Shown here piece by piece: positions 17,757 through 29,611 of a stretch of 64,000 bases of DNA. The position numbers were made by a program, and so were the translations under genes. Source of the DNA: Oceanobacillus rekensis. GTDB lineage: Bacteria > Bacillota > Bacilli > Bacillales > Amphibacillaceae. Location: positions 620,001-684,000 of the forward strand of contig NZ_MTBQ01000001.1 of NCBI RefSeq assembly GCF_002153375.1. Reading direction: 5' to 3'. Each line of letters opens with the position of its first letter. The first letter of the stretch is position 1. Below the pieces are notes generated by a model. That model was not told where the DNA came from and ran no database searches. It saw only the letters and a list, made by a program, of their open reading frames with translations.

Positions 17757-18965
17757 ATGTATAGCTACCCATATTATTATTTGATACCGACCCCAATGCC
17801 TTTTTATGATTATGGTCATCCATATTTAGATATGCGCCAACAAGTAAGTGCAGAGGAGATTATGCAACAACTGCGTTCCGAGCATGGTGATTTATATTCA
17901 CAGCTACAGCAAGCAGGAATGAATAGGCAGATTGTAGATTATGTTTTTTCCTTTATTGTTAATTATACACTTAACCAGGGAAACACGAACCAGTCGGCTA
18001 CACAGATTTATCAGCAATTCCAAAGACAGGTTCCATGGTTCTCCTTATTATTTACGCAATTGAATATACCGCGCAATGTCATGGACCGCGTATTAACTCG
18101 AGTAATTGGAATTGTATTGGAAATCATCCGCGAAGATGAGCCTGCACCTGGCCAAGGATGGTCAGGATGGGAAAGTTTAGGTGGTACATTAACATCTGCT
18201 CCTGCTGTTTCCTCATGGCAAACTAACCGCCTGGATGTTTTTGCACGTGGAACAGACAATGCTCTCTATCATATTTGGTGGGATGGCAGCAGATGGAGCA
18301 ACTGGGAAAGCCTTGGCGGTGTTTTAACATCTGCTCCAGGTGCAGTTTCTTGGGGGCCAAATCGGATCGATGTTTTTGGTCGTGGAACTGACAATGCCCT
18401 TTATCATAAATGGTGGGATGGCAGTAGATGGAATGACTGGGAAAGCCTTGGCGGCACTCTGACAAGTGGTCCAGCTGTTTCTTCCCGTAGAACCAACCAG
18501 CTCGATGTCTTTGTTAGGGGAACTGGAAATCGGCTTTATAAGAAAACATGGAACGGATCACGCTGGGAAGATTGGGAAGACCTTGGTGGTACATTAACCT
18601 CAGAACCAGCTGCAGTTTCTTGGGGGGCAAATCGAATTGATGTTTTTGCCAGAGGGCAAAATAACAACTTAATTCATAAATGGTGGAATGGAAGCACGTG
18701 GAGTAATTGGGAAAACCTAGGCGGAACGTTAACAAGCGCTCCTACAGTCTCTTCCAGACGATCAAATCGTTTAGAAGTCTTTGCCAGAGGTACAGGGAAC
18801 CGCCTTTACCGAAGAGTTTGGAATGGCACGCGTTGGGGAGAATGGCAAAACCTTGGTGGCAACTTAACTTCAGCACCTGCTGCTGTCTCCTGGGGGTCAA
18901 ACCGTACCGATGTCTTTTCCAGAGGACAAAATCAAGACCTTATTCATTTGTGGCGGGGACAATAA
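17757..18965 (+). CDS. Six-repeat DUF346/PLL-type beta-propeller lectin-like protein
   Basis: The 402-residue protein has an N-terminal helical part of about 125 residues that starts with a Tyr/Pro-rich segment ([19 protein letters not shown]), followed by six tandem repeats of about 45 residues. Each repeat has the pattern WE-LGG-LTS-P-VS-NR-DVF-RG-N-LYH-WW-G-W. Repeats 1, 3 and 5 share one set of variants and repeats 2, 4 and 6 another (AVSWG), so the array grew by copying a two-repeat unit. The fold is the PLL/tectonin-like propeller, some members of which bind sugars. No signal peptide is visible. The ATG at 17757 is better spaced from GGAGG than the ATG at 17751. A spore or cell-surface role is a guess. 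Confidence 0.8.
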   Translation: MYSYPYYYLIPTPMPFYDYGHPYLDMRQQVSAEEIMQQLRSEHGDLYSQLQQAGMNRQIVDYVFSFIVNYTLNQGNTNQSATQIYQQFQRQVPWFSLLFTQLNIPRNVMDRVLTRVIGIVLEIIREDEPAPGQGWSGWESLGGTLTSAPAVSSWQTNRLDVFARGTDNALYHIWWDGSRWSNWESLGGVLTSAPGAVSWGPNRIDVFGRGTDNALYHKWWDGSRWNDWESLGGTLTSGPAVSSRRTNQLDVFVRGTGNRLYKKTWNGSRWEDWEDLGGTLTSEPAAVSWGANRIDVFARGQNNNLIHKWWNGSTWSNWENLGGTLTSAPTVSSRRSNRLEVFARGTGNRLYRRVWNGTRWGEWQNLGGNLTSAPAAVSWGSNRTDVFSRGQNQDLIHLWRGQ

Positions 18966-18975
18966 TTAAGTTATG

Positions 18976-19007
18976 ACAGGTGATGCGAGTTATATCACCT
19001 GTTTTTC
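18976..19007 (+). terminator. Intrinsic terminator after the lectin-like gene
   Basis: ACAGGTGAT (18976-18984) pairs with ATCACCTGT (18994-19002) and is followed by TTTTC on the plus strand. Confidence 0.8.
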
Positions 19008-19189
19008 TTATATATATAGCTTAAATCTTCTTTATAGATTTAAAGAGGAGCTTCAGTGTGGCTGCCGAATTATCCTCCTCCGATTGATGGAAAATCTTGT
19101 ATGTTTTAAAGCACTCACATATACTAAAATTATCTAAAGGTTTTGCCTTATAGATAAGAAGCTAAAATTATCAACAAGGAGAATAAATT

Positions 19190-19561
19190 ATGAAACTAGG
19201 CGCATTTTCTGTAAGTTTTAATGTTAAAGACATTAATGTATCAAAATCCTTTTATGAAGACCTCGGATTTCAAATTATAGGTGGAGATATTGAACAAAAT
19301 TGGCTTATTATGAAGAACGGAGAATGCGTAATTGGGCTTTTCCAGGGTATGTTTGATAAGAACATTTTAAACTTTAATCCTGGGTGGGATCAAAATGCTC
19401 AAAATCTCGATTCATTTACAGACATTCGAGAGCTTCAGAAGCAGCTGAAAGAAAAAGGAATAAAAGTGAACAATGAAGCGGATGAAGCAAGTGAAGGACC
19501 AGCACATTTCACATTTGAAGATCCAGACGGGAATCAAATTCTTGTAGATCAACATCGATGA
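19190..19561 (+). CDS. VOC family protein (glyoxalase/bleomycin-resistance fold)
   Basis: The 123-residue protein has the VOC fold pattern: SVSFNVKDINVSKSFYEDLGF at the start and a C-terminal FEDPDGNQILVDQH with the conserved Asp-Gly-Asn turn and metal-ligand position. Members bind a metal and act on small electrophiles or antibiotics; the substrate here is unknown. It has a clear AAGGAG ribosome binding site and is transcribed alone. Confidence 0.8.
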   Translation: MKLGAFSVSFNVKDINVSKSFYEDLGFQIIGGDIEQNWLIMKNGECVIGLFQGMFDKNILNFNPGWDQNAQNLDSFTDIRELQKQLKEKGIKVNNEADEASEGPAHFTFEDPDGNQILVDQHR

Positions 19562-19624
19562 GAGCAAGAAATTAAAAACATCTACATATAGATTTTAACA
19601 AGATTGATGTAATTTATTCCTTAT

Positions 19625-19677
19625 AAAAATACTTTTTCCCAATATAGTTAAAGTCTAAATTGGAAAAAAGTATTTTT
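19625..19677. terminator. Bidirectional terminator between the VOC and YhdH-type genes
   Basis: Arms of 19 bases (19625-19643 and 19659-19677) pair with one mismatch; A-runs at one end and T-runs at the other allow termination on both strands. The flanking genes converge here. Confidence 0.75.
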
Positions 19678-19742
19678 GAAGTTTATGCTCGCTCAAAGTG
19701 GTTTTTCCGATGACTAGGTTGATGTATGTAAGATGATCAAAT

Positions 19743-20729
19743 TCACAGTTTAACCACTGTCCTCCCTCGAACTTTTCCTTCTAAAATATCACGAAGAACT
19801 TCTGGAAGATCTGCTAATGAAACTTCATTTACCATTTCATCATTTAATGCAGCTGGTTTCAGATCATCACTGAGACGATTCCATGCTTCTAATCGTTTAT
19901 CCATCGGGTACATCACCGAATCAATACCAAGCCAATTGATACTACGTGAGATAAACGGAATCACAGTTGTTGCGACTTCTACCCCGCCTGCTAATCCGCA
20001 TGTTGCAACAGATCCGCCGTATTTTAATGTGGTAAGGATATATTGCAGTGTCTTTCCACCGACTGGATCAACAGCGGCAGCCCATTTTTTCTCGCGTGCA
20101 GGCTTAGGATCTGTATCGATTATTTCATTGCGATGGATAACTTCTTTTGCTCCTAATTGTTTTAAATAAGTTTCCTGATTTGCTTTCCCTGTACTTGCTA
20201 CAACCTCATAGCCTCTACCAGCCAATATATTGACTGCAATACTGCCTACACCACCCGTAGCACCCGCTACCAAAACAGGTCCATCCTCCGGTTTTAATCC
20301 TGCATCCTCAAGCTTGCTGACGGATAATGCTGCCGTTAATCCTGCCGTTCCAAGAATCATTGCCTCTTTTAAAGATAATCCTTTAGGAAGAGGAACGACC
20401 CACTCAAGCGGCACACGCGCGACTTCACTAAAGCCCCCTGAATGTCCAGTACCTAGCTTATAACTAGTGACAATTACTTCATCACCCTTTTGAAAACGTT
20501 CATCCGTTGATTCCATGACTGTCCCAGACAAATCGATTCCAGGTATTAATGGATAGGAACTTACCATCTGATTCTGAATGCCTACCAATCCATCTTTATA
20601 ATTCACACTAGAATAAGCAACTCGAATGGTTACTTCCCCCTCTGGCAGTTCATCCATCGTTAATTGCTTCACATCCAAATTCGATTGATCATCAACTTTA
20701 TTCAATACTAACGCTTGAAAAGAATCCAT
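19743..20729 (-). CDS. YhdH/YhfP family NADPH-dependent quinone oxidoreductase (acrylyl-CoA reductase type)
   Basis: The 328-residue protein is a zinc-free MDR enzyme: a GroES-like N-terminal domain (YSSVNYKDGL, PGIDLSGTV) and a Rossmann domain with VLVAGATGGVGSIAVN (about residues 150-165). The YhdH group reduces acrylyl-CoA or alpha,beta-unsaturated carbonyls with NADPH. It is transcribed alone with a GAGGGGATGAGG-type leader. A decayed partial copy of this gene lies at 36309-36619, showing that the locus has been duplicated within the window. Confidence 0.9.
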   Translation of the reverse strand: MDSFQALVLNKVDDQSNLDVKQLTMDELPEGEVTIRVAYSSVNYKDGLVGIQNQMVSSYPLIPGIDLSGTVMESTDERFQKGDEVIVTSYKLGTGHSGGFSEVARVPLEWVVPLPKGLSLKEAMILGTAGLTAALSVSKLEDAGLKPEDGPVLVAGATGGVGSIAVNILAGRGYEVVASTGKANQETYLKQLGAKEVIHRNEIIDTDPKPAREKKWAAAVDPVGGKTLQYILTTLKYGGSVATCGLAGGVEVATTVIPFISRSINWLGIDSVMYPMDKRLEAWNRLSDDLKPAALNDEMVNEVSLADLPEVLRDILEGKVRGRTVVKL

Positions 20730-20928
20730 ATTTACCTCATCCCCTCTACAAAAGATTTAAGAATATCGTAACACATACACCTTGAAAAATACTTAAGGAC
20801 TAACTTCTTAAAAAAGTAATGTGTACACGTCGATTTAAAAACTTGGCATACACTTAAAGCCATTGCATAAATAAAAAAGCACCAATTTCTATTCATAGAA
20901 ATCAGCACTTCATCTATTTACCTGACAT

Positions 20929-21138
20929 TTATCTTGACGGTTTTGGCGGCTGGCACACGTCACATTTACGTTGGTTTTTATTTTTAAATTTCGTAAAAGT
21001 TTTTTCGAAATTGTTACCACACGAACATGTAAATAGTAACTTTTGAGAAAAACCATGATATTCCGTCGACAGCAACTTACTTTCCGAATTTTTCTCAACA
21101 AATTCACTTATTTCACCAATAGTCCAACGCTTACTCAT
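20929..21138 (-). CDS. Small zinc-ribbon-like protein, 69 residues
   Basis: The product starts MSKRWTIGEISEFVEKNSES and contains two Cys pairs, CSCG (about residue 39) and CDVC (about residue 60), spaced as a zinc ribbon in a basic, Asn/Lys-rich context. The family resembles the short zinc-finger segments found in phage and HNH/GIY-YIG nuclease proteins, so nucleic acid binding is plausible. A weak hairpin with a T-run (about 20873-20908) follows. Function unknown. Confidence 0.6.
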   Translation of the reverse strand: MSKRWTIGEISEFVEKNSESKLLSTEYHGFSQKLLFTCSCGNNFEKTFTKFKNKNQRKCDVCQPPKPSR

Positions 21139-21566
21139 TCACTTACACCTCCATATTTTATTCTAGGCGGAGGCTTCTCTTAGCATCCGTTCAATTATGC
21201 GAAATTCTTAATTATCCTGAGTGCTTTATTATACCATGAGCCGGTGTACAACAAAACTAATCGCAATTCATGAACGCATACTAAGTTGTTTCTTATTGGA
21301 TTCCAGTCTTCCACCACTCAATACTTAAAAGAGATTGAGATTGCACTTGAATTATGAACATACAATTTCAAAAAATAAAATTGTATTTAAGAAAAAGATT
21401 TTTATTTCTCTCTATTGCTTGTAGATCAAATTTTCTTCATATCTCAATGTCTATTTCACTAAAATACAAGGTTTTTCACCAATAAAAATTCAACTTTCAC
21501 ACTATCTACACACTCTTCCCAACGACCACAAAATCATTTATACTGTTGTACAAGGAGATGAATTAC
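21139..21566. other. AT-rich intergenic region, no feature seen
   Basis: About 430 bases without a credible frame on either strand. I found no strong hairpin. It must contain the promoter of the coiled-coil gene that follows. Confidence 0.4.
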
Positions 21567-21830
21567 GTGGAACAAGAAACCATTCTAAAAGAAATATTAA
21601 ATGTATTAAAATTACATGGAGAACAAATGAATAATAGATTCGAACAAATGGATAGCAGATTCGAACAGTTGGAAAATAAGTTCGATCAAAGATTTGATCG
21701 GTTAGAAAAAAAGGTCGATGGAATTCGAGTGGAATTAACTGAAACCTAGGAAACGACCGATTTCATGTTAAGTAAAACTGCACAGCATGAGAAAAAGCTC
21801 CGCCAACTTTCTATGCAACAACACCAATAG
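21567..21830 (+). pseudogene. Coiled-coil protein gene with in-frame amber codon
   Basis: From the GTG at 21567 (AAGGAG nine bases upstream) the frame encodes a heptad-repeat protein (EQMNNRFEQMDSRFEQLENK, then FDRLEKKVDGIRVELTET). TAG at 21747-21749 interrupts it, yet the same frame continues for 26 codons (ETTDFMLSKTAQHEKKLRQL...) to TAG at 21828-21830. The sequence around the first stop reads LTET-stop-ETTDF, where related Bacillaceae proteins as I recall them have Gln, so CAG to TAG is the likely mutation. The intact protein would be about 87 residues. It may still give a truncated product of 60 residues. Confidence 0.65.
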
Positions 21831-21876
21831 TATTCCTCAAACATATTCTAAAATCCAATACAGTACCATAATCATG

Positions 21877-21902
21877 CCGAACAATGTCAGGGCAATGTTC
21901 GG
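21877..21902. repeat. Palindrome related to the 7.06 kb hairpin
   Basis: CCGAACA...TGTTCGG with an inner GTC/GGC region resembles the core of the hairpin at 7056-7100, including the TGTTCGGTT right flank. It is probably a copy of the same dispersed palindromic element. Confidence 0.45.
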
Positions 21903-21995
21903 TTCTTTGGTTTGCAGAAGGGTCGGAGGGTCAGGTTCATTGCCCCAGACTCGGATTGTGGCTTAATTAATATATGTAGGGAGATTTTAGTTAAA

Positions 21996-22030
21996 GGACA
22001 TAGGGGACAGTACACCTGTCCCCTATGTCC
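21996..22030. repeat. Perfect 15-base inverted repeat
   Basis: GGACATAGGGGACAG (21996-22010) is followed by a 5-base loop and its exact complement (22016-22030). GGGGACAG/CTGTCCCC hairpins of this type are common dispersed palindromes in Bacillales. It lies 8 bases beyond the stop of the VOC gene on the minus strand, and could also act as its terminator. Confidence 0.6.
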
Positions 22031-22037
22031 CACTAAG

Positions 22038-22421
22038 TTACTGCTGTATTATCTGAATTAGATTTCCGCATGTATCGTCGAAAACAGCTATTGTGATTTC
22101 GACGATTTTTGTCGGTTCCATAGTAAACTTCACGCCGTGTTTCAATAATCTTTCGTACTCTTTACGAACATCTATAACGCCAAACATTGTTGCTGGGATG
22201 CCTTGAGCAAATAACTTCTGCTGATACTCTTTGGCTATCGAATTGTCATTAGGTTCGAGTACAATCTCGGTACCGTCTTGATCATCGGGAGAAACAAGCG
22301 TTATCCACCTAAATTCTCCTTGGGGAACGTCGTGCTTTTTTACAAAGCCCAGCGTTTCTGAATAAAACTCCAGTGCCTTGTCTTGGTCTTCTACGAATAA
22401 ACTGGTAACAATGATTTTCAT
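22038..22421 (-). CDS. VOC family protein
   Basis: The 127-residue protein starts MKIIVTSLFVEDQDKALEFY, the typical VOC strand and helix with a metal-site region, and ends VFDDTCGNLIQIIQQ. It resembles PhnB-like/extradiol-type small VOC proteins. Its ATG overlaps the stop of the 50-residue frame upstream (ATGA). The substrate is unknown. Confidence 0.8.
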   Translation of the reverse strand: MKIIVTSLFVEDQDKALEFYSETLGFVKKHDVPQGEFRWITLVSPDDQDGTEIVLEPNDNSIAKEYQQKLFAQGIPATMFGVIDVRKEYERLLKHGVKFTMEPTKIVEITIAVFDDTCGNLIQIIQQ

Positions 22422-22570
22422 ACTGTTTTTGCCTCCTTTGATATTTGCGTTGTATGGTGATCTACTAACAATCTGGCTTTAAGCAAAACAACCTCATCTT
22501 CGTCAGAAATCCTGTTCCTATAATGCCCATTTTTACTGAACCATTCAACACACTCCGTGACTTCATCCAC
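22418..22570 (-). CDS. Small protein or C-terminal remnant, 50 residues
   Basis: From a GTG at 22570 preceded by AAGGG at 8-base spacing, 50 codons run to a TGA that overlaps the ATG of the VOC gene. The product (VDEVTECVEWFSKNGHYRNR...) is soluble and coding-like. In a neighbouring frame just upstream a coding-like stretch ending near TKYAADVSKGTK is visible, so this may be the tail of a frameshifted larger protein. Not recognised. Confidence 0.4.
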   Translation of the reverse strand: MDEVTECVEWFSKNGHYRNRISDEDEVVLLKARLLVDHHTTQISKEAKTV

Positions 22571-22842
22571 TTTTTGTTCCCTTACTTACGTCTGCGGCAT
22601 ATTTAGTAACTTGTTTTTTACAAAATTACTCTATCCGTTTTATTTTACAAGCCCTGCATTTTCCAATACAAAAGATGTTTAGCTATCCCCTGTCGCGAAA
22701 TGGTAAGGGTGTGCTTCATAATGGAGACGTACCGTTAATTGATAAAACGTCAGCCCGTTGTGTTCGTATAAGTACCCTAATATTAGCCGCCGAGTGCTTT
22801 GAATACAATATAACATCTTTCATGTTGTAAGGTATTAAGCAA

Positions 22843-25470
<2,628 letters not shown>

Positions 25471-25572
25471 TTATCGCTCAACATCTGATCCAATTACGCT
25501 ATCTACTAAGTTCCTGATTTGGCAAAGTTCTAGGGTTCATATCACACTCCCTAAAGAAAATAAAAATAATGG

Positions 25573-25602
25573 TTGACTGAAAAGAATTTTATGATGTATA
25601 AT
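25573..25602 (+). promoter_or_regulatory. Orphan housekeeping-type promoter
   Basis: TTGACT (25573-25578) and TATAAT (25597-25602) are 18 bases apart. No gene of normal size follows on the plus strand; the next element is a strong terminator 175 bases downstream. Confidence 0.45.
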
Positions 25603-25607
25603 AAAAA

Positions 25608-25823
25608 TAGGGATAATATACATTTAAGTCCTTAATTAGTGTATAACTATATAAACTTACCACAGTTTTTCTTATTTATCAATGAATTTTTATGACTTCA
25701 GTTATTAAAATATACAATCATTTAGTGGTAGCGTCAGGAAAATACGGATTGACCACGTTAAGGATATTCAACGATAAAAAGCCCGATTTCTTAGTACTAA
25801 TATTAAGAAATTGGGCTTTTTTT
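25608..25823 (+). ncRNA. Possible orphan transcript of about 215 nt
   Basis: The stretch lies between the promoter at 25573-25602 and the terminator at 25776-25823. It holds only an 8-codon frame and a frame of about 44 codons that runs through the terminator stem, so a non-coding RNA or the remnant of a lost gene is possible. There is no sequence match to a known RNA family that I can recognise. Confidence 0.25.
25776..25823 (+). terminator. Strong intrinsic terminator in an intergenic region
   Basis: Arms of 18 bases (25776-25793 and 25804-25821) pair with one G-T pair and are followed by T7 on the plus strand. The adjacent genes on both sides lie on the minus strand, so this terminator does not belong to an annotated plus-strand gene. 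Confidence 0.75.
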
Positions 25824-25970
25824 GTTACTCCATTAAAGAAAATCAACAGCAAGTTTCAGTAGATTATTCCTATTGAACATCATTTTAATTCACTACAAAA
25901 CTTGACTGCTAAAAATAGAATAAAAAAAAGAGCTGCCAAAACAGCTCCATGTATATATTTTATATTTAAA

Positions 25971-26843
25971 TTAGTTTTTCAAAATTGGAATCCAAATTTC
26001 GCTTTTTACCGATGGTGAAGTTAAATCTTTACTCTTAATCGATAAGATCTCGGGGCCTTCTGTTAATTGATAGTTTGAAGATGGAAACCACTCCGAATAA
26101 ATCCTTCCCCAGGTTTCCTGTAGCGTACTAGGAAAAGGTCCTATTGTTTCGAATACCGCCCATGTTAATGCAGGAATTGCTAGTTCCGAAAAATTTCCAG
26201 GACATTCTTGTGTTGTTGCCACTCCTATATACTGATCAAGTTCTCCTTTTTCTTCCATACGTCCTTCTGAAAATTTTGTAGATGCTTGAACCATCCCTTT
26301 AGGTTCAACATCAGAGAGTTTTTTTAATTGATCTATTTTCTCCATGGTCAAGGATTTCCACATCTTTGTAATTTCCGGGTTTTCTCCTTCAAAAATAATT
26401 GGAACTCGTTTCATGATACCAACTATGTTAAATGCATCTTTTTGTTCAATTCGATAGTTCATTTCATTTCCTCCTCTAATTGATAATTGAAAGGACATTA
26501 GTGGATAGGATTTTAATTGCTGACCATTATTTCTTGCCTCCGACGGTGTAACACCATGTAAATTTTGAAATGCTCTAGTAAAAGAGTCCGGTGAACTGTA
26601 TCCATATTTAATCGCAACATCAATTATTTTTATATTACTATTAATAAGCTCAAATGCTGCTAAACTAAGTCGTCTACGGCGGATGTATTCAGATAAGGTA
26701 ATACCTGCTAGGAAAGAAAACATCCTTCTAAAATGATATTCAGAACAATGAGCTATCCTTGCCACCACTTTGAAGTCTATTTCATTAGTAAGGTTTTCTT
26801 CGATATACTCCATTGCATCATTCATATTCTTAAGCAAATCCAC
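25971..26843 (-). CDS. AraC family regulator with GyrI-like effector domain
   Basis: The 290-residue protein has two helix-turn-helix motifs of the AraC domain ([19 protein letters not shown] and [19 protein letters not shown], residues 24-93) and a C-terminal GyrI-like small-molecule-binding domain (residues 130-289). Rob/BltR-like members sense drugs or other hydrophobic ligands. The start is GTG after GGAGGG. It lies upstream of small membrane-protein genes on the same strand, which may belong to its regulon. Confidence 0.88.
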   Translation of the reverse strand: MDLLKNMNDAMEYIEENLTNEIDFKVVARIAHCSEYHFRRMFSFLAGITLSEYIRRRRLSLAAFELINSNIKIIDVAIKYGYSSPDSFTRAFQNLHGVTPSEARNNGQQLKSYPLMSFQLSIRGGNEMNYRIEQKDAFNIVGIMKRVPIIFEGENPEITKMWKSLTMEKIDQLKKLSDVEPKGMVQASTKFSEGRMEEKGELDQYIGVATTQECPGNFSELAIPALTWAVFETIGPFPSTLQETWGRIYSEWFPSSNYQLTEGPEILSIKSKDLTSPSVKSEIWIPILKN

Positions 26844-26945
26844 TATATCCCTCCTTCATCAATAGATTAGCAGGAATTGAAAGTCTCTACCCGATCATTT
26901 GTGCACCATTTTGTAGGGTATCACTACCCTCTAATTTATTTAAAA

Positions 26946-27107
26946 CTATTCTGTGTTTAACTTTTTATAAAAAACATCAGAGAGAATACCTAATAAACCA
27001 ATCATTAAAATAAGCAAACCATATGGGACGGAATCACCAAAAAATATATGATAAACACCTGTTCCTGTCGTCATATAAGCGATAGAAGCGATTATAAATC
27101 TTTTCAT
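26946..27107 (-). CDS. Small two-helix membrane protein, 53 residues
   Basis: From the ATG at 27107 (GGAGGG nine bases upstream) the product MKRFIIASIAYMTTGTGVYH... has two hydrophobic helices joined by FFGDSVPYG and a short basic tail. It sits 45 bases after the YnfA-like gene on the same strand. The function is unknown. Confidence 0.65.
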   Translation of the reverse strand: MKRFIIASIAYMTTGTGVYHIFFGDSVPYGLLILMIGLLGILSDVFYKKLNTE

Positions 27108-27152
27108 TTTTAAGACCCTCCCTATATACACCTCACCATAAATTTTATAATA

Positions 27153-27488
27153 TTATTGGCGCGGTGCAAACAATATTACGGATACACCAACTAAGCAAAT
27201 GCCTGCACCTACCCAATCATATAAATCAGGGTTTTTTTTATCAATTCCCCATCCCCATATAATAGAAAGAACTATAAAGACTCCACCGTATGCAGCATAA
27301 ACTCTACCGAACGATGGAAAGGTTTGAAACGTAGCAATCACACCATATAGAGCTAATGCTATTCCACCACCTAATCCCCAATAAAATGGTTTTCCTTCTC
27401 TTAACCATAACCAAATTAGATAACCCCCACCAATTTCGGCAATTCCTGCAACAATAAATAATGCGATTGCATAAAAAATATAGACCAC
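27153..27488 (-). CDS. YnfA/UPF0060 family small membrane protein
   Basis: The 111-residue protein has four hydrophobic helices and the family signature [20 protein letters not shown] near the N-terminus, then [21 protein letters not shown] and [15 protein letters not shown]0060 proteins resemble small multidrug-resistance transporters. The start is a GTG close to AGGAA. A broken LysR gene lies upstream on the same strand, probably once a regulator. Confidence 0.85.
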   Translation of the reverse strand: MVYIFYAIALFIVAGIAEIGGGYLIWLWLREGKPFYWGLGGGIALALYGVIATFQTFPSFGRVYAAYGGVFIVLSIIWGWGIDKKNPDLYDWVGAGICLVGVSVILFAPRQ

Positions 27489-27509
27489 TTCCTATAACAT
27501 CTTTTATAA

Positions 27510-28518
27510 CTAATTATATCTAATTCTTACTGTATTAACCTGCCCGTTAGGCTGAAAGAAGTTATCCATATTGACGATCCCCTTACTATAGTAAAGTATC
27601 AGTAAATTGAATAAGAATGAATGTAATATTTCAGAAACCAGACTAAAACTTTGCAATCTCCTCTTTGAAAAATTCAAAAAATTACTTGCTTCACTTGTTT
27701 CTACTTTTGTTAAAATATAAGTTGTTGATACAGGAGGAAGGATTTTATCTGGCCTTATTTCTAAAAGTTTATTCATCTCTATTTCGTCCCTAACCATAGT
27801 ATATGGCAAATATGAAATACCAAGCCCTTGCTCTATAAATCGCTTTGTAATTTCAATTTAATTAACCTTCATCGTTCGAACAGTTGGATAGTATCTTTTA
27901 ATGTCGTTCAAAAGATTATCCCAATAGGTAGGATGGTTATGAGTGATCAACCTATATTTCTGTAATAACATCTTTTCATCATACTCATACTCTTTTTTAT
28001 CAACATTGGGTCCCACTAAAATGACAGGCTCTTCGTGTATGACATGGCAATTTATATTTGAATGGATTGGTTTTATTCTTGTTAAACCTAGGTCTGCTCT
28101 CCCTACATTGATTTCCTCACCTATTTCATAAGATTTGAGGACGTTTATTATAATCTCTATTTTGAGATTTTCATTCATGAAACTTCGCAATATTAAGGGA
28201 AGGACGGATGATGCAATTTGCGGTGCTACTGCAATAGTTAGCTTACGAACATAACCTTGCTTCCACGATTCAAAACCGTCTAATCCTTGTTCATATTTCG
28301 CTATAATCTCCCTTGCAAAGGGAAGAAAGTTATGTCCTGCCGGTGTAAGATAGACTCTTTTTCCGACCCTTTTTAAACAATTGAATGCTGAGGTGTTCTT
28401 AAAGTCTTCTTATATGTTTCGTTATAGCAGGCTGAGTTAGAAAAAGTTCTTCTGAGGTTTTGCGAAAGTTTTCATACTTAGCTGCAACAACAAATGTTTT
28501 TATCCATTTAATCTCCAT
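27510..28518 (-). pseudogene. LysR family regulator, disrupted by stops and frameshifts
   Basis: An ATG at 28518 with a good GGAGG starts MEIKWIKTFVVAAKYENF, a LysR helix-turn-helix, which ends at a TAA after TKHIRRL. Later pieces in other frames carry the linker (VYLTPAGHNFLPFAREII), the effector domain (ADLGLTRIKPIHSNINC) and the C-terminal GLGISYLPY segment. At least one nonsense and two frame changes are needed to restore it. It lies divergent to the methyltransferase gene and may once have controlled it. Confidence 0.8.
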
Positions 28519-28665
28519 GCATATCCTCCGTCATAATAACAGTTCGTTATCGATTCCCTCTAAATAGTTAATATCTATTATTTCCCATTTCAATTATAAT
28601 CTAATTAATAGAAATATACAGCATATTTCAGATGTGAAATTTAAAGAGTAAGGGAGAAGTTAAAT

Positions 28666-29433
28666 ATGAAAAAAATGCAGGACACTTGGAATGCAAGTTT
28701 ATATGATATAAAACATTCATTTGTTTCAAATTATGGAGGTAATCTAATTGAATTATTAGCTCCAAAAGCAGACGAGAAAATTCTTGACCTTGGCTGTGGT
28801 ACAGGAGATTTGGCAAAAAGATTGTATGATAAAAATGTAGATGTTGTAGGAGTAGATAAATCTAAAAATATGGTTATGCAAGCAATGAGTAAATACCCAA
28901 ATATCAAATTTATGGTTCGAGATGCAACAGACCTGGAATACAATAATGAATTTGATGCGGTGTTCTCTAACGCTACACTTCATTGGGTAAAGCCGTCAAA
29001 GCAAGCACTCAATTGCATTTATGAAAGTTTAAAACAAGGAGGAAGGTTTATTGCAGAGTTTGGTGGCAAAGGAAACGTTCAAACTATAACAGATGCAATC
29101 ATTAATCAATTTAAAGAAGTAGGGATTGATTATAATATGGAGAAATTTCCTTGGTATTATCCAAGTATTGGTGAATATTCGTCATTAATGGAAGAAGCGG
29201 GATTTAGAGTCGCCTTTGCTCAACACTTTGATAGACCAACCCCATTGGACGGAGATAACGGATTAAAGAATTGGATTGAGATGTTCGGTAGTTATATGTT
29301 TGAAGGTATTCTTGAAGATAAAAAAGACTTCGTAATAACAAAAGTTGAGAATAATTTAAAAGAAATTTTATATAAAGAAGGTAAGTGGATAGCTGATTAT
29401 AAAAGGATCCGTTTAATCGGGATAAAAGAATAA
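28666..29433 (+). CDS. Class I SAM-dependent methyltransferase
   Basis: The 255-residue protein has motif I LDLGCGTGDLAKRL (residues 40-53), VVGVDKSKNMV and a motif II/III region FDAVFSNATLHWV. It resembles trans-aconitate methyltransferase-type enzymes and small-molecule methyltransferases. It transfers a methyl group from SAM; the acceptor is unknown. Transcribed alone with AAGGGAG as ribosome binding site and followed by a terminator. Confidence 0.85.
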   Translation: MKKMQDTWNASLYDIKHSFVSNYGGNLIELLAPKADEKILDLGCGTGDLAKRLYDKNVDVVGVDKSKNMVMQAMSKYPNIKFMVRDATDLEYNNEFDAVFSNATLHWVKPSKQALNCIYESLKQGGRFIAEFGGKGNVQTITDAIINQFKEVGIDYNMEKFPWYYPSIGEYSSLMEEAGFRVAFAQHFDRPTPLDGDNGLKNWIEMFGSYMFEGILEDKKDFVITKVENNLKEILYKEGKWIADYKRIRLIGIKE

Positions 29434-29434
29434 T

Positions 29435-29475
29435 AAAGGAAGGGAATTTTTACTAGGTCCCTTTCTTTATTTATA
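29435..29475 (+). terminator. Terminator after the methyltransferase gene
   Basis: AAAGGAAGGGA (29435-29445) pairs with TCCCTTTCTTT (29458-29468) with one mismatch; a T-rich tract follows. Confidence 0.6.
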
Positions 29476-29563
29476 TCTATTTTTGAAACAAATTTCACTT
29501 GTATAAAAAAACGTCGGTTTCTAGAAATTTTCTGATCCCAGTACCTTTAATTTAATAAGAAAA

Positions 29564-29584
29564 AGCTGCCATGGAAAGACAGCC
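29564..29584 (-). terminator. Short hairpin terminator after the lipoprotein gene
   Basis: On the minus strand a GCTGTC/GGCAGC stem (one G-T pair) is followed by TTTTTC. It lies about 28 bases after the stop at 29612. Confidence 0.5.
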
Positions 29585-29611
29585 AATTCCTCAACTAAAG
29601 GACCATTTAGC

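Noticed and set aside
19056-19109. 17-codon frame with GAGGAG and a GTG start (WLPNYPPPIDGKSCMF)
   Set aside because: Too short to support; might be the truncated start of a lost gene, but nothing follows in frame.
22676-22828. 50-codon plus-strand frame upstream of the rph stop
   Set aside because: No ribosome binding site and no recognisable pattern; chance open frame is likely.
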